Shown here piece after piece: positions 34,332-42,966 of a DNA stretch of 64,000 nucleotides. The notes beneath the pieces were generated by a model. The model saw nothing but the letters and a program-made list of their open reading frames with translations, had not been told where the DNA came from and did not search any database. Source of the DNA: Hydrococcus rivularis NIES-593 (lineage in GTDB: Bacteria; Cyanobacteriota; Cyanobacteriia; Cyanobacteriales; Microcystaceae); NCBI RefSeq assembly GCF_001904635.1, contig NZ_MRCB01000002.1:248001-312000 (forward strand), written 5' to 3'. Position 1 is the stretch's first letter. Every line of letters starts with the position of its first letter. Position numbers and translations under genes: made by a program.

Positions 34332-35150
34332 CTAATACAGTGCCATCATTAATTCTTGTTGATATTGTTTGGTCAAGGGATGGTCGAGTCCTAATAAATT
34401 AAAAAGAGACACCATCGCTTTTCTAGCTCCATCATTTCTGTATTGACGGTTTTCTTGAACGATTTGTAACAAGAGTTGGAATGCCCCTTCGTAGTCCTCA
34501 GATAACGCCAAACGAGCAGCACTAGCAAATAATCGATCTAATTCGCTATCCCCTGGATTGTCAGCCGCTTGTTTGAGTTGAATCAAGGTTTGAATTGCCT
34601 GAGCTTTGGGGTAGAATGCTCGATTATCCTCTCCAATCGTTTGTGCTATCCTTTCTGCGTCTTGCAGTTGCCCGATTCGTAACAAAAAACGCGCTGCTTC
34701 GATAGCTACACGGGGATTTTCGGAATATTGGGCCAACAAATTGTCGAATATCTGTTTTGCACCTCGAAAGTCCTGAGAAGCGATCGCGTCTTTAGCTTTT
34801 TCTAATCCCAAGTCTAATTCTGACTTGAGATTGAGCCTATCGAGCAAGTCTCGCAATTGGGCTTCTGAAAGGGCACCAACGAATCCGGGGTACACTTCTC
34901 CCTTGAGGGCAATTCTTACGTCCGGGACGCCTTCGATGCCATACCGATTAGCTAAATCTTGATTTTTGTCAATATCGACTTTTGCCAGGATAAAATCATA
35001 CTCCCTAGCCAGCTTCTCTAAAACTGGTTTCAATAACTGACAAGGACCGCACCAAGTCGCAAAAAAATCGATTAAAACGGGTTTAGTATAAGATGGCTCG
35101 ATAACTTCGCTATCGAAGTTACTACTATTAACCTCAACCGAATATCCCAT
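34332..35150 (-). CDS. Thioredoxin-TPR chaperone (CnoX/YbbN-like)
   Basis: A 272-aa protein. The N-terminal thioredoxin fold has an intact W-C34-G-P-C37 site, followed by a helical TPR-like region (about 115-272) as in YbbN/CnoX, a holdase that protects proteins during bleach or heat stress. E. coli CnoX lacks the redox Cys pair (SxxC), whereas this one keeps it, so it may also act as a reductase. The ATG at 35150 is used; a TTG two codons upstream is less likely. The tatA gene precedes it on the same strand, 83 bases away. Confidence 0.88.
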   Translation of the reverse strand: MGYSVEVNSSNFDSEVIEPSYTKPVLIDFFATWCGPCQLLKPVLEKLAREYDFILAKVDIDKNQDLANRYGIEGVPDVRIALKGEVYPGFVGALSEAQLRDLLDRLNLKSELDLGLEKAKDAIASQDFRGAKQIFDNLLAQYSENPRVAIEAARFLLRIGQLQDAERIAQTIGEDNRAFYPKAQAIQTLIQLKQAADNPGDSELDRLFASAARLALSEDYEGAFQLLLQIVQENRQYRNDGARKAMVSLFNLLGLDHPLTKQYQQELMMALY

Positions 35151-35233
35151 ATGCAAGGCAAAAGTAAAAAGGAAAAATTCTGTCGTGACAAGACTTTTAG
35201 TACAAAAGCAAGTTACATTATCTCATAGCTCGA

Positions 35234-35410
35234 TTAATCCTCTTCCTTGTCTTCGCTAGAAGAAATTTCCTGGGTTTTACCGACCTCTTCCTTGAAACCG
35301 CGTAAAGTTTTGCCTATGGCGCTACCGAGTTCTGGAATTTTTTTCGGACCTAAGATAATTAGCGCAACGATCGCAATAATAGCCACTTCGGGCCACCCCA
35401 ATCCAAACAT
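35234..35410 (-). CDS. tatA: Sec-independent translocase subunit TatA/E
   Basis: A 58-aa protein. It opens MFGLGWPEVAIIAIVALIIL (one transmembrane helix with an early Glu) and continues with the hallmark GPKKIPELGSAIGKTLRGFK amphipathic helix, then an acidic Ser/Glu/Asp tail. TatA oligomers form the passage for folded proteins across the thylakoid and plasma membranes. It is among the shortest TatA forms, typical of cyanobacteria. The start is the only Met in position. It is transcribed towards the thioredoxin-TPR gene and divergently from pcyA. Confidence 0.95.
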   Translation of the reverse strand: MFGLGWPEVAIIAIVALIILGPKKIPELGSAIGKTLRGFKEEVGKTQEISSSEDKEED

Positions 35411-35547
35411 AATCAGTCTCTCCTATAGTTATAGTTAATTTATGTCTTAATCGATATGGATAGCGATCGGTCTCGGTATATCTTTTTATAGAGATACCTT
35501 TTATTTAGCAGATTTGTTCGATCCTATCGCACTCTGGCAAGGCTTGA

Positions 35548-36315
35548 ATGCTTGGAATGTTAGAAACTTTGAAATCCTCTATTGGCGAACGACAACACCC
35601 CCTTATTCGTCAGCTAGCTGACCTGATTCTGTCCTCTTGGCAAAAGTATCTCGACTTATCTCCTTACGAATTGCCAGAGGACTTAGGCTACGTCGAAGGA
35701 AAACTGGAAGGGGAAAAACTGGTCATTGAAAATCGCTGCTTTCAGACCCCTCAGTTTCGCAAAATGCACCTAGAACTGGCAAAAGTGGGCAGAAATCTGG
35801 ATATTTTGCACTGCGTCATGTTTCCCAAACCAGAATATGCTCTGCCCATGTTTGGCTGCGATATCGTAGCGGGAGGGGGTGAAGTCAGTGCTGCGATCGC
35901 GGACTTATCCCCAACTAACCCGGAACGGATCCTCCCTCGAGCCTATCAAAGTGCTTTACAAGCTTTACCCAGCCCTCAATTTGCTCAGCCTCGTCCTCTC
36001 CCAACTTGGGGAGATATTTTCTCGGAGTTTTGTCTGTTTATTCGTCCGAGTAACCAAGAGGAAGAAACCCAATTTCTCGCTCGCGTTGAGAGTTTCTTAG
36101 AGATTCATTGCACTCAAGCAATCCAATCGCAACCCGTTCCTCCCCAACAACAAGCGTTATATTCTGCCGGACAGCGCTACTATTGCACCAAGCAACAGAA
36201 AAACGATAAAACTCGACGAGTTCTGGAGAAAGCGTTTGGTTCTGAGTGGGCAGAGAAGTACATGACGTTAGTATTGTTCGATCTGCCTGCCGAGGAAGAG
36301 GAAGCCCAATGCTGA
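35548..36315 (+). CDS. pcyA: Phycocyanobilin:ferredoxin oxidoreductase
   Basis: A 255-aa protein of normal PcyA length. It reduces biliverdin IXalpha by four electrons from ferredoxin to phycocyanobilin, the chromophore of phycobilisomes and cyanobacterial phytochromes. Diagnostic blocks are [11 protein letters not shown] (catalytic Glu), [24 protein letters not shown] (catalytic His and Asp) and [16 protein letters not shown]. The start could be Met1 or Met4; both are just after a spacer without a clear ribosome site. It is divergent from tatA. Confidence 0.97.
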   Translation: MLGMLETLKSSIGERQHPLIRQLADLILSSWQKYLDLSPYELPEDLGYVEGKLEGEKLVIENRCFQTPQFRKMHLELAKVGRNLDILHCVMFPKPEYALPMFGCDIVAGGGEVSAAIADLSPTNPERILPRAYQSALQALPSPQFAQPRPLPTWGDIFSEFCLFIRPSNQEEETQFLARVESFLEIHCTQAIQSQPVPPQQQALYSAGQRYYCTKQQKNDKTRRVLEKAFGSEWAEKYMTLVLFDLPAEEEEAQC

Positions 36316-36373
36316 TGTTAACTTAGTGTTGGCATTGATGGGAAAATAAATGCCAACATTAAGCTAGAAGTAG

Positions 36374-36931
36374 CTAACCGAGGTGATGACCGCAACTCGA
36401 ACAAAAGCGATCGCTCGGTTCGACAGGTGCGCCGCATTGACTGCAAAAGCGTCGATTGACTTGAGTTTGAGTTGTCGAACCCATACGCATTTCCATATTG
36501 CCCATCCGCATTTGCATGGGGTTCGCGCTCATCTCCATATCCCCCATTTTCATGGGTTCCATAGGTTTGATGGGTTCCATCGGCTTCATCGGTTGCATCG
36601 ATGGCATCGAAAAACTAGAGGATACTGACGTACTAGAAACCTGCTGCCCTTGCATCCATTGACCGCCGCCACCGGAGGAGCGACTGGTTACGCCGATGCT
36701 ATTGCCTTGAATTTGGATGTAGTGTTCTCCCTGTGCGGTAGTAATTTTTATGACAGCACCATTGGGAGTTTGTAATAGTTCGGGAGGGGAAGTCCATTTT
36801 CCAGTTTGGACGCTACTGCTGGATTGTTGTTGCTGTCCCGGACCGCCGCTGCTGACGGTGACGACTGTCTGCCTACCTCGATCTTCGAGGTAGACTCGCT
36901 GACCCGTTCCTAGCTCGAATACATAAGCCAT
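36374..36931 (-). CDS. Zinc-ribbon protein with Met-rich linker
   Basis: A 185-aa cytosolic protein. Residues 1-82 look like a small beta domain (YVFELGTGQRVYLEDRGRQT; GEHYIQIQGNSIGV). A Gln/Ser/Gly linker follows. Residues 109-150 contain 15 Met in 42 positions, mostly as MxxM and MxM with Pro, Lys or Glu between. The C-terminus is a double-CxxC zinc ribbon (C163, C166, C177, C180; FCSQCG...FCSSCG). The Met pattern resembles copper-binding linkers, but that is inference. Proteins with the same ends occur in cyanobacteria as zinc-ribbon proteins of unknown function. Confidence 0.7.
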   Translation of the reverse strand: MAYVFELGTGQRVYLEDRGRQTVVTVSSGGPGQQQQSSSSVQTGKWTSPPELLQTPNGAVIKITTAQGEHYIQIQGNSIGVTSRSSGGGGQWMQGQQVSSTSVSSSFSMPSMQPMKPMEPIKPMEPMKMGDMEMSANPMQMRMGNMEMRMGSTTQTQVNRRFCSQCGAPVEPSDRFCSSCGHHLG

Positions 36932-37193
36932 AATAGCCTCTTGAAAGAAAGCTCTCTATTTCTAGTGTAGGACGAGGGCGATCGGATAACGGACTTCTTA
37001 ACCATTGTGTAATACCAATTGTAAAAATCTAACTCAAGATAGACGAAACAAAATAATTCGAGCTAGTCGTGTAATGACGCGATCGACTTGGTAATCATAC
37101 ACCTTTCTCAAGATAGGTGTAGTGGCTATAGGATTTACCTAAACTCGGAGTGTGAATCGTTCTAAGCATGATTAACCTAGGAGTAAATAACTT

Positions 37194-37853
37194 ATGGTGG
37201 AATTCAGCAACGAATATCCTGGCGGCAGAGTTAGAGAAGAACGAGGTGGAGTTTCAGTTGTCGAATATCGCGATCGCGTTCGTTGGGGTCCAATTATGGC
37301 TGGACTGGCTATTGCTTTGGCTATTCAACTAATCTTGAGCGCTTTAGGAACGGCAGTAGGCGCAACTACTATTGCTACTTCAGGGGCACCTCGCACTCAA
37401 GCTGGCGATGTGGGAACTGTCGTTGGCATTTGGTCGATTATTAGTTTGTTGATCTCTCTGTTTCTGGGAGGATATATAACCAGCCGTGCTAGCGGGCCTC
37501 TCAATAAAGGGACTGCGCTTCTCAATGGTGCGATTCTTTGGGCAGCAAGTTTGATTATTGGTGCTTTCTTGATAGCGAGTGGAGTATCGGGTGCTTTTGG
37601 TGTTGTGGTTTCCAATGCCGGAGCAATCATCACTCAGGCACAACAAGGCGGTGCTGGTGCTCCCCTTCCAGCTCAAGCTCCCAATGTAACCGCAGAACAA
37701 GCGCGACAGATTGCCGATAGTATCGCGAAGACTAGTGGCTGGTTTGCCCTTGGTTCCCTTTTTGGTCTAGCTGCTGCATTAATTGGGTCTTCTGTCGGCA
37801 TTCATCGCCATAGAACGATGACTCCAGAGGCAGTCGCCGAACGTAGAGTGTGA
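37194..37853 (+). CDS. Glycine-zipper polytopic membrane protein, function unknown
   Basis: A 219-aa protein. A soluble N-terminus (about 30 residues, EYPGGRVREERGGVSVVEYRDRVRW) is followed by four hydrophobic segments rich in Gly/Ala with small-xxx-small spacing: GPIMAGLAIALAIQLILSAL, IWSIISLLISLFLGGYI, LLNGAILWAASLIIGAFLI and LGSLFGLAAALIGSSVGI. An extramembrane Gln/Ala/Pro-rich loop sits between segments 3 and 4. It resembles small membrane proteins often found with stress genes, but I cannot name a family. AGGAG lies about 12 bases before the ATG. Confidence 0.65.
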   Translation: MVEFSNEYPGGRVREERGGVSVVEYRDRVRWGPIMAGLAIALAIQLILSALGTAVGATTIATSGAPRTQAGDVGTVVGIWSIISLLISLFLGGYITSRASGPLNKGTALLNGAILWAASLIIGAFLIASGVSGAFGVVVSNAGAIITQAQQGGAGAPLPAQAPNVTAEQARQIADSIAKTSGWFALGSLFGLAAALIGSSVGIHRHRTMTPEAVAERRV

Positions 37854-37991
37854 AAGAACAGGCAGGCGCTCAAACCAGAAAACAAGACGAAAGGTAGGAT
37901 TAGAGAGCAAAATATTGTATATTTCTCTATTTAATAGCTCGGCTCTCAATTTTTCCTGATTTTTTATCTCTTATCGAGTTAAGTTAAGTCT

Positions 37992-38083
37992 GCCAGGAAC
38001 TTAAGTTCCTGGCTAATAGCTTAAGTAGGGGACAAAGCGTTGCTTTGCGCCCCCTACTATGAGCATAGAAATCAATTTCTATG
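37992..38083. terminator. Three consecutive hairpins between convergent genes
   Basis: A perfect 22-bp palindrome (37992-38013, half-site GCCAGGAACTT) is followed by a GTAGGGG..CCCCTAC hairpin (38025-38038 with 38042-38057; inner CAAAGC/GCTTTG) and then by CATAGAAAT/ATTTCTATG (38064-38083). They fill the gap between the ends of the genes at 37853 and 38144 and could stop transcription from both sides. The gap has no gene. Confidence 0.5.
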
Positions 38084-38143
38084 TTCGTTGGTGTATTGTA
38101 TTGGGATTACAAAAACTGAATCGGATAGCTCGCTTTTCTGGAA

Positions 38144-38836
38144 CTATACGCCTTTTTTCTGCATTGGGTCGGCGATATATCTGAAGTTTTCATCAGAATT
38201 CCAAGCTCCGCGCTCGTCCTGACCATTAGTAGATAAGTTGTAATAGATATCTACTGTTTCATCGGGCTGAACATTACCAAAGAAGGGGTCGGTTAACTTA
38301 CCCATTGAATCGAGTGCTTTCATGAACATATTAGTATGAGAAATCTCGCGAGTCAGCAAATGTACCAGTACCTCTTTTGTATTTTGGTCTGGCGCTAGTT
38401 TAATCAGAGCTTCATAAGTTTGACGCGCTCCTGCTTCAGCAGCAAGGTTAGCCCGCAAATCGCGCACGACATCGCCACCTTCATTTATATAACTGGCAGT
38501 CCAAGCAGCACCTTGAGAGTCTAAAAAATGCGGTCCCTGACCGCGCACGGCAAACAAAGTACTTTTGAAAGCTTCGGTTTGGTCAGCATTCTTTGTATGT
38601 GCTTCGATGAGTTTGCCAACCATTTCCAAATGACTAAACTCTTCCACCGCAATATCTTGAAGCATGTCTTTGATACCGGGATGTTCGACATGAAAAGACT
38701 GTACCCAATACTGTAAAGCAGCAGTTAGTTCTCCGGTTGCTCCTCCAAATTGTTCTAATAAAAATTGAGCAAAACGAGGATTGGGTTCATCAATTTTTAC
38801 TGGTGTTACAATTAATTCTTTTTTATGAAAAAACAT
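38144..38836 (-). CDS. Manganese catalase (KatB-like)
   Basis: A 230-aa dimanganese catalase that dismutates hydrogen peroxide. All expected metal ligands are present on the four-helix bundle: E36 (ATGELTAA), E66 and H69 (EEFSHLE), E134 (AAEAGAR) and H167 (EISHTNMF). The short form is like KatB of Anabaena, which is induced by desiccation and salt. GGAGG lies 11 bases before the ATG. It is divergent from the helical carotenoid protein gene; the shared 480-base gap would carry both promoters. Confidence 0.95.
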   Translation of the reverse strand: MFFHKKELIVTPVKIDEPNPRFAQFLLEQFGGATGELTAALQYWVQSFHVEHPGIKDMLQDIAVEEFSHLEMVGKLIEAHTKNADQTEAFKSTLFAVRGQGPHFLDSQGAAWTASYINEGGDVVRDLRANLAAEAGARQTYEALIKLAPDQNTKEVLVHLLTREISHTNMFMKALDSMGKLTDPFFGNVQPDETVDIYYNLSTNGQDERGAWNSDENFRYIADPMQKKGV

Positions 38837-39315
38837 TGCTTATTTATCCTCCTGTCTATTTTTTTAAAGTTTTATTCGGTTGGCAATTGCTCCCTATATA
38901 ATTTAGCTTCTTGGATACCGTAAAACTTATCTCTAAAGACATAGCTTTGAAATGCAAATCTAAAAAATAAAGATCCAATTTCTAACTAAAGTAGTATGTC
39001 TGATAGCGATCGCTTTGCCAAGCTCATCACTTTCACTTCGTAATTAGGGAGAACGCTGCATGTCCTATAATTAGCGATCGTCGATCGGTTATCGATCGAG
39101 AGCAAATTATCTTCATTACTATCTAAAGCCAGAATTCAGAGTTTGGGCAATAGACTTTAAAAAATCGGAAAATCTGGAGATAAAAATAAAATCAATCATT
39201 GGATGTATTTATTTAAAAAAAAAATTAACCATTTATGTCTTTTGATTGTCATAAAAAATCGCTGATTATTTTACAGTTTTATTAGCAAAAATTGAAAGCG
39301 ATTGGAGGAAACATT
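38837..39315. other. Divergent regulatory gap between Mn catalase and carotenoid protein
   Basis: A 479-base A/T-rich gap without a supported ORF. It contains clustered overlapping CGATCG-type palindromes (about 39077-39101) and long A and T tracts near 39210-39260. It must hold the two outward promoters; I cannot place their -35/-10 elements with confidence. Confidence 0.4.
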
Positions 39316-39798
39316 GTGGTATCTGCTAACCTAGATCCCAATTTGCAAGAAGCTCTCAAAACTTTTAGCGAGTTAAGTGTTGATGATAAACTCGCCCTTT
39401 TATGGTTTGTTTATACCAAAATGGGCGATTCTATAACGCCTGCTGCTCCGGTAACTGCTGGCCAAGACATTGCTGAGGGACTATATAACCAGGTTAAACA
39501 ACTCTCTCATCAAGAACAATTAGAAGTGCAACGCAATCTGTTTGCGGGAAAAGATAGCCTGATTTCGCGCGAGTATGGCTCTTTGAGCGAGAACACAAAA
39601 TTACTGTTTTGGTATCGTCTCGCTCAAGGCATGGAAGACGCAACAATCGTACCAATGCCAGAAAGCTACGAACTCAATAGCAATGCACAGCAATTGTTGT
39701 CGCAATTAGAAGCAATGGAATTTCAGCAGCAAATTACTTTCTCGCGCGAATCTGTCTCAGCAGCAGGAAGCGAGCCAAAAGTAGGTGCGGCTATATAG
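39316..39798 (+). CDS. Helical carotenoid protein (OCP N-terminal domain homologue)
   Basis: A 160-aa all-helical protein equivalent to the N-terminal half of the orange carotenoid protein, without the NTF2-like C-terminal domain. The opening DDKLALLWFVYTKMGDSITPAAP and NTKLLFWYRLAQGM blocks match the carotenoid-binding Trp/Tyr positions. Stand-alone forms bind a ketocarotenoid and quench singlet oxygen or phycobilisome energy. The frame opens at a TTG at 39292, but GGAGG at 39304-39308 points to the GTG at 39316. No OCP C-terminal-domain partner or FRP is in the window. Confidence 0.9.
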   Translation: MVSANLDPNLQEALKTFSELSVDDKLALLWFVYTKMGDSITPAAPVTAGQDIAEGLYNQVKQLSHQEQLEVQRNLFAGKDSLISREYGSLSENTKLLFWYRLAQGMEDATIVPMPESYELNSNAQQLLSQLEAMEFQQQITFSRESVSAAGSEPKVGAAI

Positions 39799-39929
39799 TT
39801 CAAAACTTTTCTAGTGTGGGTAATCCCCACACTATAGTGTTAAATAATTCAAAAATAATTTTCGATCTAGGTAAAGCGAGATTAGTTTTAACTTAAAGTA
39901 AATTTTTATTAGCTTTTGATTGACACATC

Positions 39930-40802
39930 ATGAATTTTAACTTTTTTGATTTATTTTGGATTTTTTTGGTAATCTCGTCTTTACAACCATTATGGCAACG
40001 CCGTCAGCTAGAATTTCGGCGGATTCGAGCCTTACAAGAATTTGAGCAAAGGCGTAAAAGTCGAGTAATTCTGCTAATCCACCGACAAGAATCGATTAGT
40101 TTGTTAGGAATTCCCCTGTCGCGCTATATTTCAATTGAAGATTCCGAACAAGTACTGCGGGCAATTCGCCTTACGCCGCCAGATGTTCCCATCGACCTAA
40201 TTTTGCACACTCCTGGCGGATTGGTGTTAGCAACAGAACAGATCGCTCGCGCTTTGATTCGCCATCCCGCTAAAGTTACCGTCTTTGTTCCTCACTACGC
40301 CATGAGTGGGGGTACGATGTTAGCCTTAGCCGCAGATGAAATTGTCATGGATGCGAATGCGGTTCTCGGGCCCGTCGATCCTCAATTAGGCAATATGGCA
40401 GCTGCAAGTATTCTTTCTGTGATCGATAAGAAGCCGATTGACAAAATTGACGATGAGACTCTAATGATGGCAGATTTAGCCCAAAAAGCCATCAATCAGG
40501 TACAGCGTTTTGTCCGAACCCTACTTAAGGACGAGATCCCCAGTCAGAAAATTGCTCCTGAAAACATTGAAAAAATTGTAGATGCTCTCACCAGCGGACG
40601 TATTACCCATGACTGTCCAATAACTGTCGAAGAAGCTTCTTCACTCGGTCTGCCAGTTACCGTTAGCCTGCCCAAATCGATATACGACTTGATGGAATTA
40701 TATCCCCAACCTCCAGAAAGACGACCGTCGGTGCAGTACATTCCCATGCCGTATAGACGCTATCCTACTCTACCCGAAAGTACCAGAAAACCAAGATCTT
40801 AG
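39930..40802 (+). CDS. Membrane-anchored ClpP/crotonase-fold serine protease (SDH family)
   Basis: A 290-aa protein with one N-terminal transmembrane helix (about 5-20) and a cytoplasmic SppA/ClpP-like domain. HTPGGLVLATEQIARAL and HYAMSGGTMLALAADEIVMD carry the oxyanion Gly pair and the nucleophile Ser of SGGT, as in the SDH-proteinase (PF01972) group. VLGPVDPQLG follows as in that family. It likely cleaves small or membrane-bound peptides. It follows the carotenoid protein by 131 bases on the same strand. Confidence 0.85.
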   Translation: MNFNFFDLFWIFLVISSLQPLWQRRQLEFRRIRALQEFEQRRKSRVILLIHRQESISLLGIPLSRYISIEDSEQVLRAIRLTPPDVPIDLILHTPGGLVLATEQIARALIRHPAKVTVFVPHYAMSGGTMLALAADEIVMDANAVLGPVDPQLGNMAAASILSVIDKKPIDKIDDETLMMADLAQKAINQVQRFVRTLLKDEIPSQKIAPENIEKIVDALTSGRITHDCPITVEEASSLGLPVTVSLPKSIYDLMELYPQPPERRPSVQYIPMPYRRYPTLPESTRKPRS

Positions 40803-41065
40803 TTAAAATTGACAGGCAATTATTCTAGATCCTCGTGAATTTTTTTTCATTTCTGCCAGCACGGAAATCCAAAGCTCGATAATGTTAATTAACTTCTTTA
40901 AATTGAAGTTATTCATTGGACTTTATTGGACTTTATTTAACTCTATTTTGGAGAGAGTTAGCGCTATTTTATCGTGTTTTATTTTGTAAAATTTTTCACT
41001 GCGATCGCGCTAACTCTACATCTTGCTAGTTTGAGTTTGAATTGCTTAATTTTCTTTTTCAATTG

Positions 41066-41338
41066 TTAAAGCGAGCTAGAACGAGTGATTTGCTGCCAGA
41101 TAAAGATAGCAATAATCGCGCCTAAAACAGCTAATGCTATTCCTGGAATACTTAGAGAAGCTGCGGTTAACGCAAAAGTTCCCGTCTCAAAAAATACGGC
41201 TAAAGTACCGCCAATTAGAGCGCCAATTATTCCCAGAACCATAGTACCAAGAATTCCCCCGCCTTGATGACCGGGATAAATCGCTTTAGCAATAGCACCT
41301 GCTATTAGTCCTAAAACAATCCAAGCAATAATGTTCAT
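41066..41338 (-). CDS. GlsB/YeaQ/YmgE stress-response membrane protein
   Basis: A 90-aa protein with three hydrophobic segments and the family opening NIIAWIVLGLIAGAIAKAIYPG followed by GGGILGTMVLGIIGALIGG. These small proteins (transglycosylase-associated family) are common general-stress products with unknown biochemical function. AGGA lies 8 bases before ATG. It is divergent from the 78-aa gene at 41916 across a 577-base gap that carries a foldback element. Confidence 0.92.
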   Translation of the reverse strand: MNIIAWIVLGLIAGAIAKAIYPGHQGGGILGTMVLGIIGALIGGTLAVFFETGTFALTAASLSIPGIALAVLGAIIAIFIWQQITRSSSL

Positions 41339-41550
41339 ATTATTTTCCTAAAAAAGTTTTTCTTGGTCTAACTCTAACTTGTTGAAGAAAAAATTACCTA
41401 TATCCTAAGATATAAATCGAGTTTTCTAAATTTTAAATTTAGGTTTAAAAATGATGTTTATTGCTTAGCTTCGTTAAGCGATCGCTATCGCGAAGTTTCT
41501 TTGCACCCTTTAATAAAGAAAATATTGTTAAGAATTTGACGAACAATTAG

Positions 41551-41655
41551 ATAGCAATCCTAGATGATTTGCAAGCATCTTGTTCGCTTGTAAGCAAATA
41601 GCGAGCAAGATGCTCGCACTGCCTAAACCTCTCGTCATTAATCTAGGACTGCTAT
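41551..41655. repeat. 105-bp foldback element with nested inverted repeats
   Basis: Outer ends ATAGCAATCCTAGAT (41551-41565) and ATCTAGGACTGCTAT (41641-41655) pair with one mismatch. Inside, GCAAGCATCTTGTTCGC (41571-41587) pairs with GCGAGCAAGATGCTCGC (41601-41617), two mismatches. The element folds almost fully on itself and has no ORF. The rest of the 41339-41915 gap is A/T-rich and I see no gene in it. Confidence 0.65.
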
Positions 41656-41915
41656 AGTTTAATTTCACCTGTATTTTATATCGATAATTCTCTCAGGACT
41701 ATTCGATACAGAATTTAAATCTCTGAACATCTATCTTTCTGTCTATAGTTAGAAGGGTGTACTTTAAAAATTTACTGGCGATTTTTAGTCGATTAAAAAC
41801 TTAACTAAAGATAGATAAATATCCAACTTCAATCGAAGTAACCTAAGACTAGAGAAAAACGTCAATAAGTAGACAAACTCTCGAATTTTAAGTTATTTTT
41901 TAGGAGGAAAATCTC

Positions 41916-42152
41916 ATGATTAAAGAAATGGCTTGGCTGCCTATGCAAGAAAACAAAGAAGAAATGGCATTGCATTTACGCACCACTCCCAATCGACCAT
42001 GGAAACCTTATACATCCTTTCCAGAATATGCCGTTCCAGACCACCCCATCCCCGGAGGCTCGAAGGGATATGCAACTTTTCAAAAACTAAGACTCCAGGG
42101 CTGGAATTTACTTTCGACTCGCCAAGCAAGTCGATTAAATTATTATGCTTAA
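41916..42152 (+). CDS. Small hypothetical protein, 78 aa
   Basis: A strong AGGAGG eight bases before the ATG supports expression. The protein is soluble, mixed-charge and rich in Pro, Trp and Tyr (RPWKPYTSFPEYAVPDHPIP), with no signal or membrane helix. I do not recognise it. It lies 34 bases before the rhomboid gene on the same strand, so it may be co-transcribed with it and could be a partner or substrate; that is inference. Confidence 0.6.
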   Translation: MIKEMAWLPMQENKEEMALHLRTTPNRPWKPYTSFPEYAVPDHPIPGGSKGYATFQKLRLQGWNLLSTRQASRLNYYA

Positions 42153-42186
42153 ATGCATAGAATAATACTTAGATAGGAAAAAAATT

Positions 42187-42900
42187 ATGGTGCCGTTAAG
42201 AGATGAGAACCCCAGTCGCATTACTCCTTATGTCACTTATGGGCTAATCGCTATCAATATTCTCGTATTTGTCTACGAGCTTAGTTTGACCGATTTCCAG
42301 CTCGCTCAATTTTTTGAATTGTTTGCCGTAGTTCCGAAAGAACTAACAGCTAGTTTTAGTGGCATTCCCGTCAATCAACCCGTACCAGAACCGCTAACTT
42401 TAGTGACCTCGCAATTTATCCATGCCGGATTTGTCCATATTGGTTTTAATATGTTGTTTTTATGGATTTTTGGCAACAACGTCGAAGAAGCACTAGGTAG
42501 CTTAAAATATCTAGTTTTTTATTTAACTTGTGGGATATTAGCTTCTTTAACTCAGTGGTTCTTCTCGGCCCAATCTCCAATTCCTTCACTAGGTGCCAGC
42601 GGAGCGATCGCGGGCGTTATGGGGGCTTATATTCTCAAGTTTCCTACCGCTAGGGTTGTCACCTTAATTCCGCTGGGCTTATTTTGGACAACTGTTAGAA
42701 TTCCCGCCGTTTTTTTCCTCGGTTTTTGGTTTTTACAACAAGCCTTCAATAGCTTGGCTAGCTTCGATGTCAGAGCGCACATCGGCATGGAAAGCGGCGG
42801 CGTTGCCTATTGGGCGCACGCTGGAGGGTTTGTCTTCGGGGCTATCCTGGGTCCTCTATTGGGATTATTGTCCGATCGCGCCGAATCTTATACTCACTAG
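42187..42900 (+). CDS. Rhomboid-family intramembrane serine protease
   Basis: A 237-aa polytopic protein. The catalytic pair is S139 in SLGASGAIAG and H211 in YWAHAGGFVFG; the H-x3-H-x3-N oxyanion set is HAGFVHIGFN (H80, H84, N88). It cleaves transmembrane substrates within the membrane. The long first periplasmic loop (about residues 36-72) is typical of cyanobacterial rhomboids. The C-terminal tail after the last helix is short. It is followed by the lipid kinase gene after 66 bases. Confidence 0.93.
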   Translation: MVPLRDENPSRITPYVTYGLIAINILVFVYELSLTDFQLAQFFELFAVVPKELTASFSGIPVNQPVPEPLTLVTSQFIHAGFVHIGFNMLFLWIFGNNVEEALGSLKYLVFYLTCGILASLTQWFFSAQSPIPSLGASGAIAGVMGAYILKFPTARVVTLIPLGLFWTTVRIPAVFFLGFWFLQQAFNSLASFDVRAHIGMESGGVAYWAHAGGFVFGAILGPLLGLLSDRAESYTH

Positions 42901-42966
42901 GATCGCGGCGATCGCTATTTCAAAAGAAAATTGAGAACTTTAAATTGTTGAAGAAGTATTGATAAT

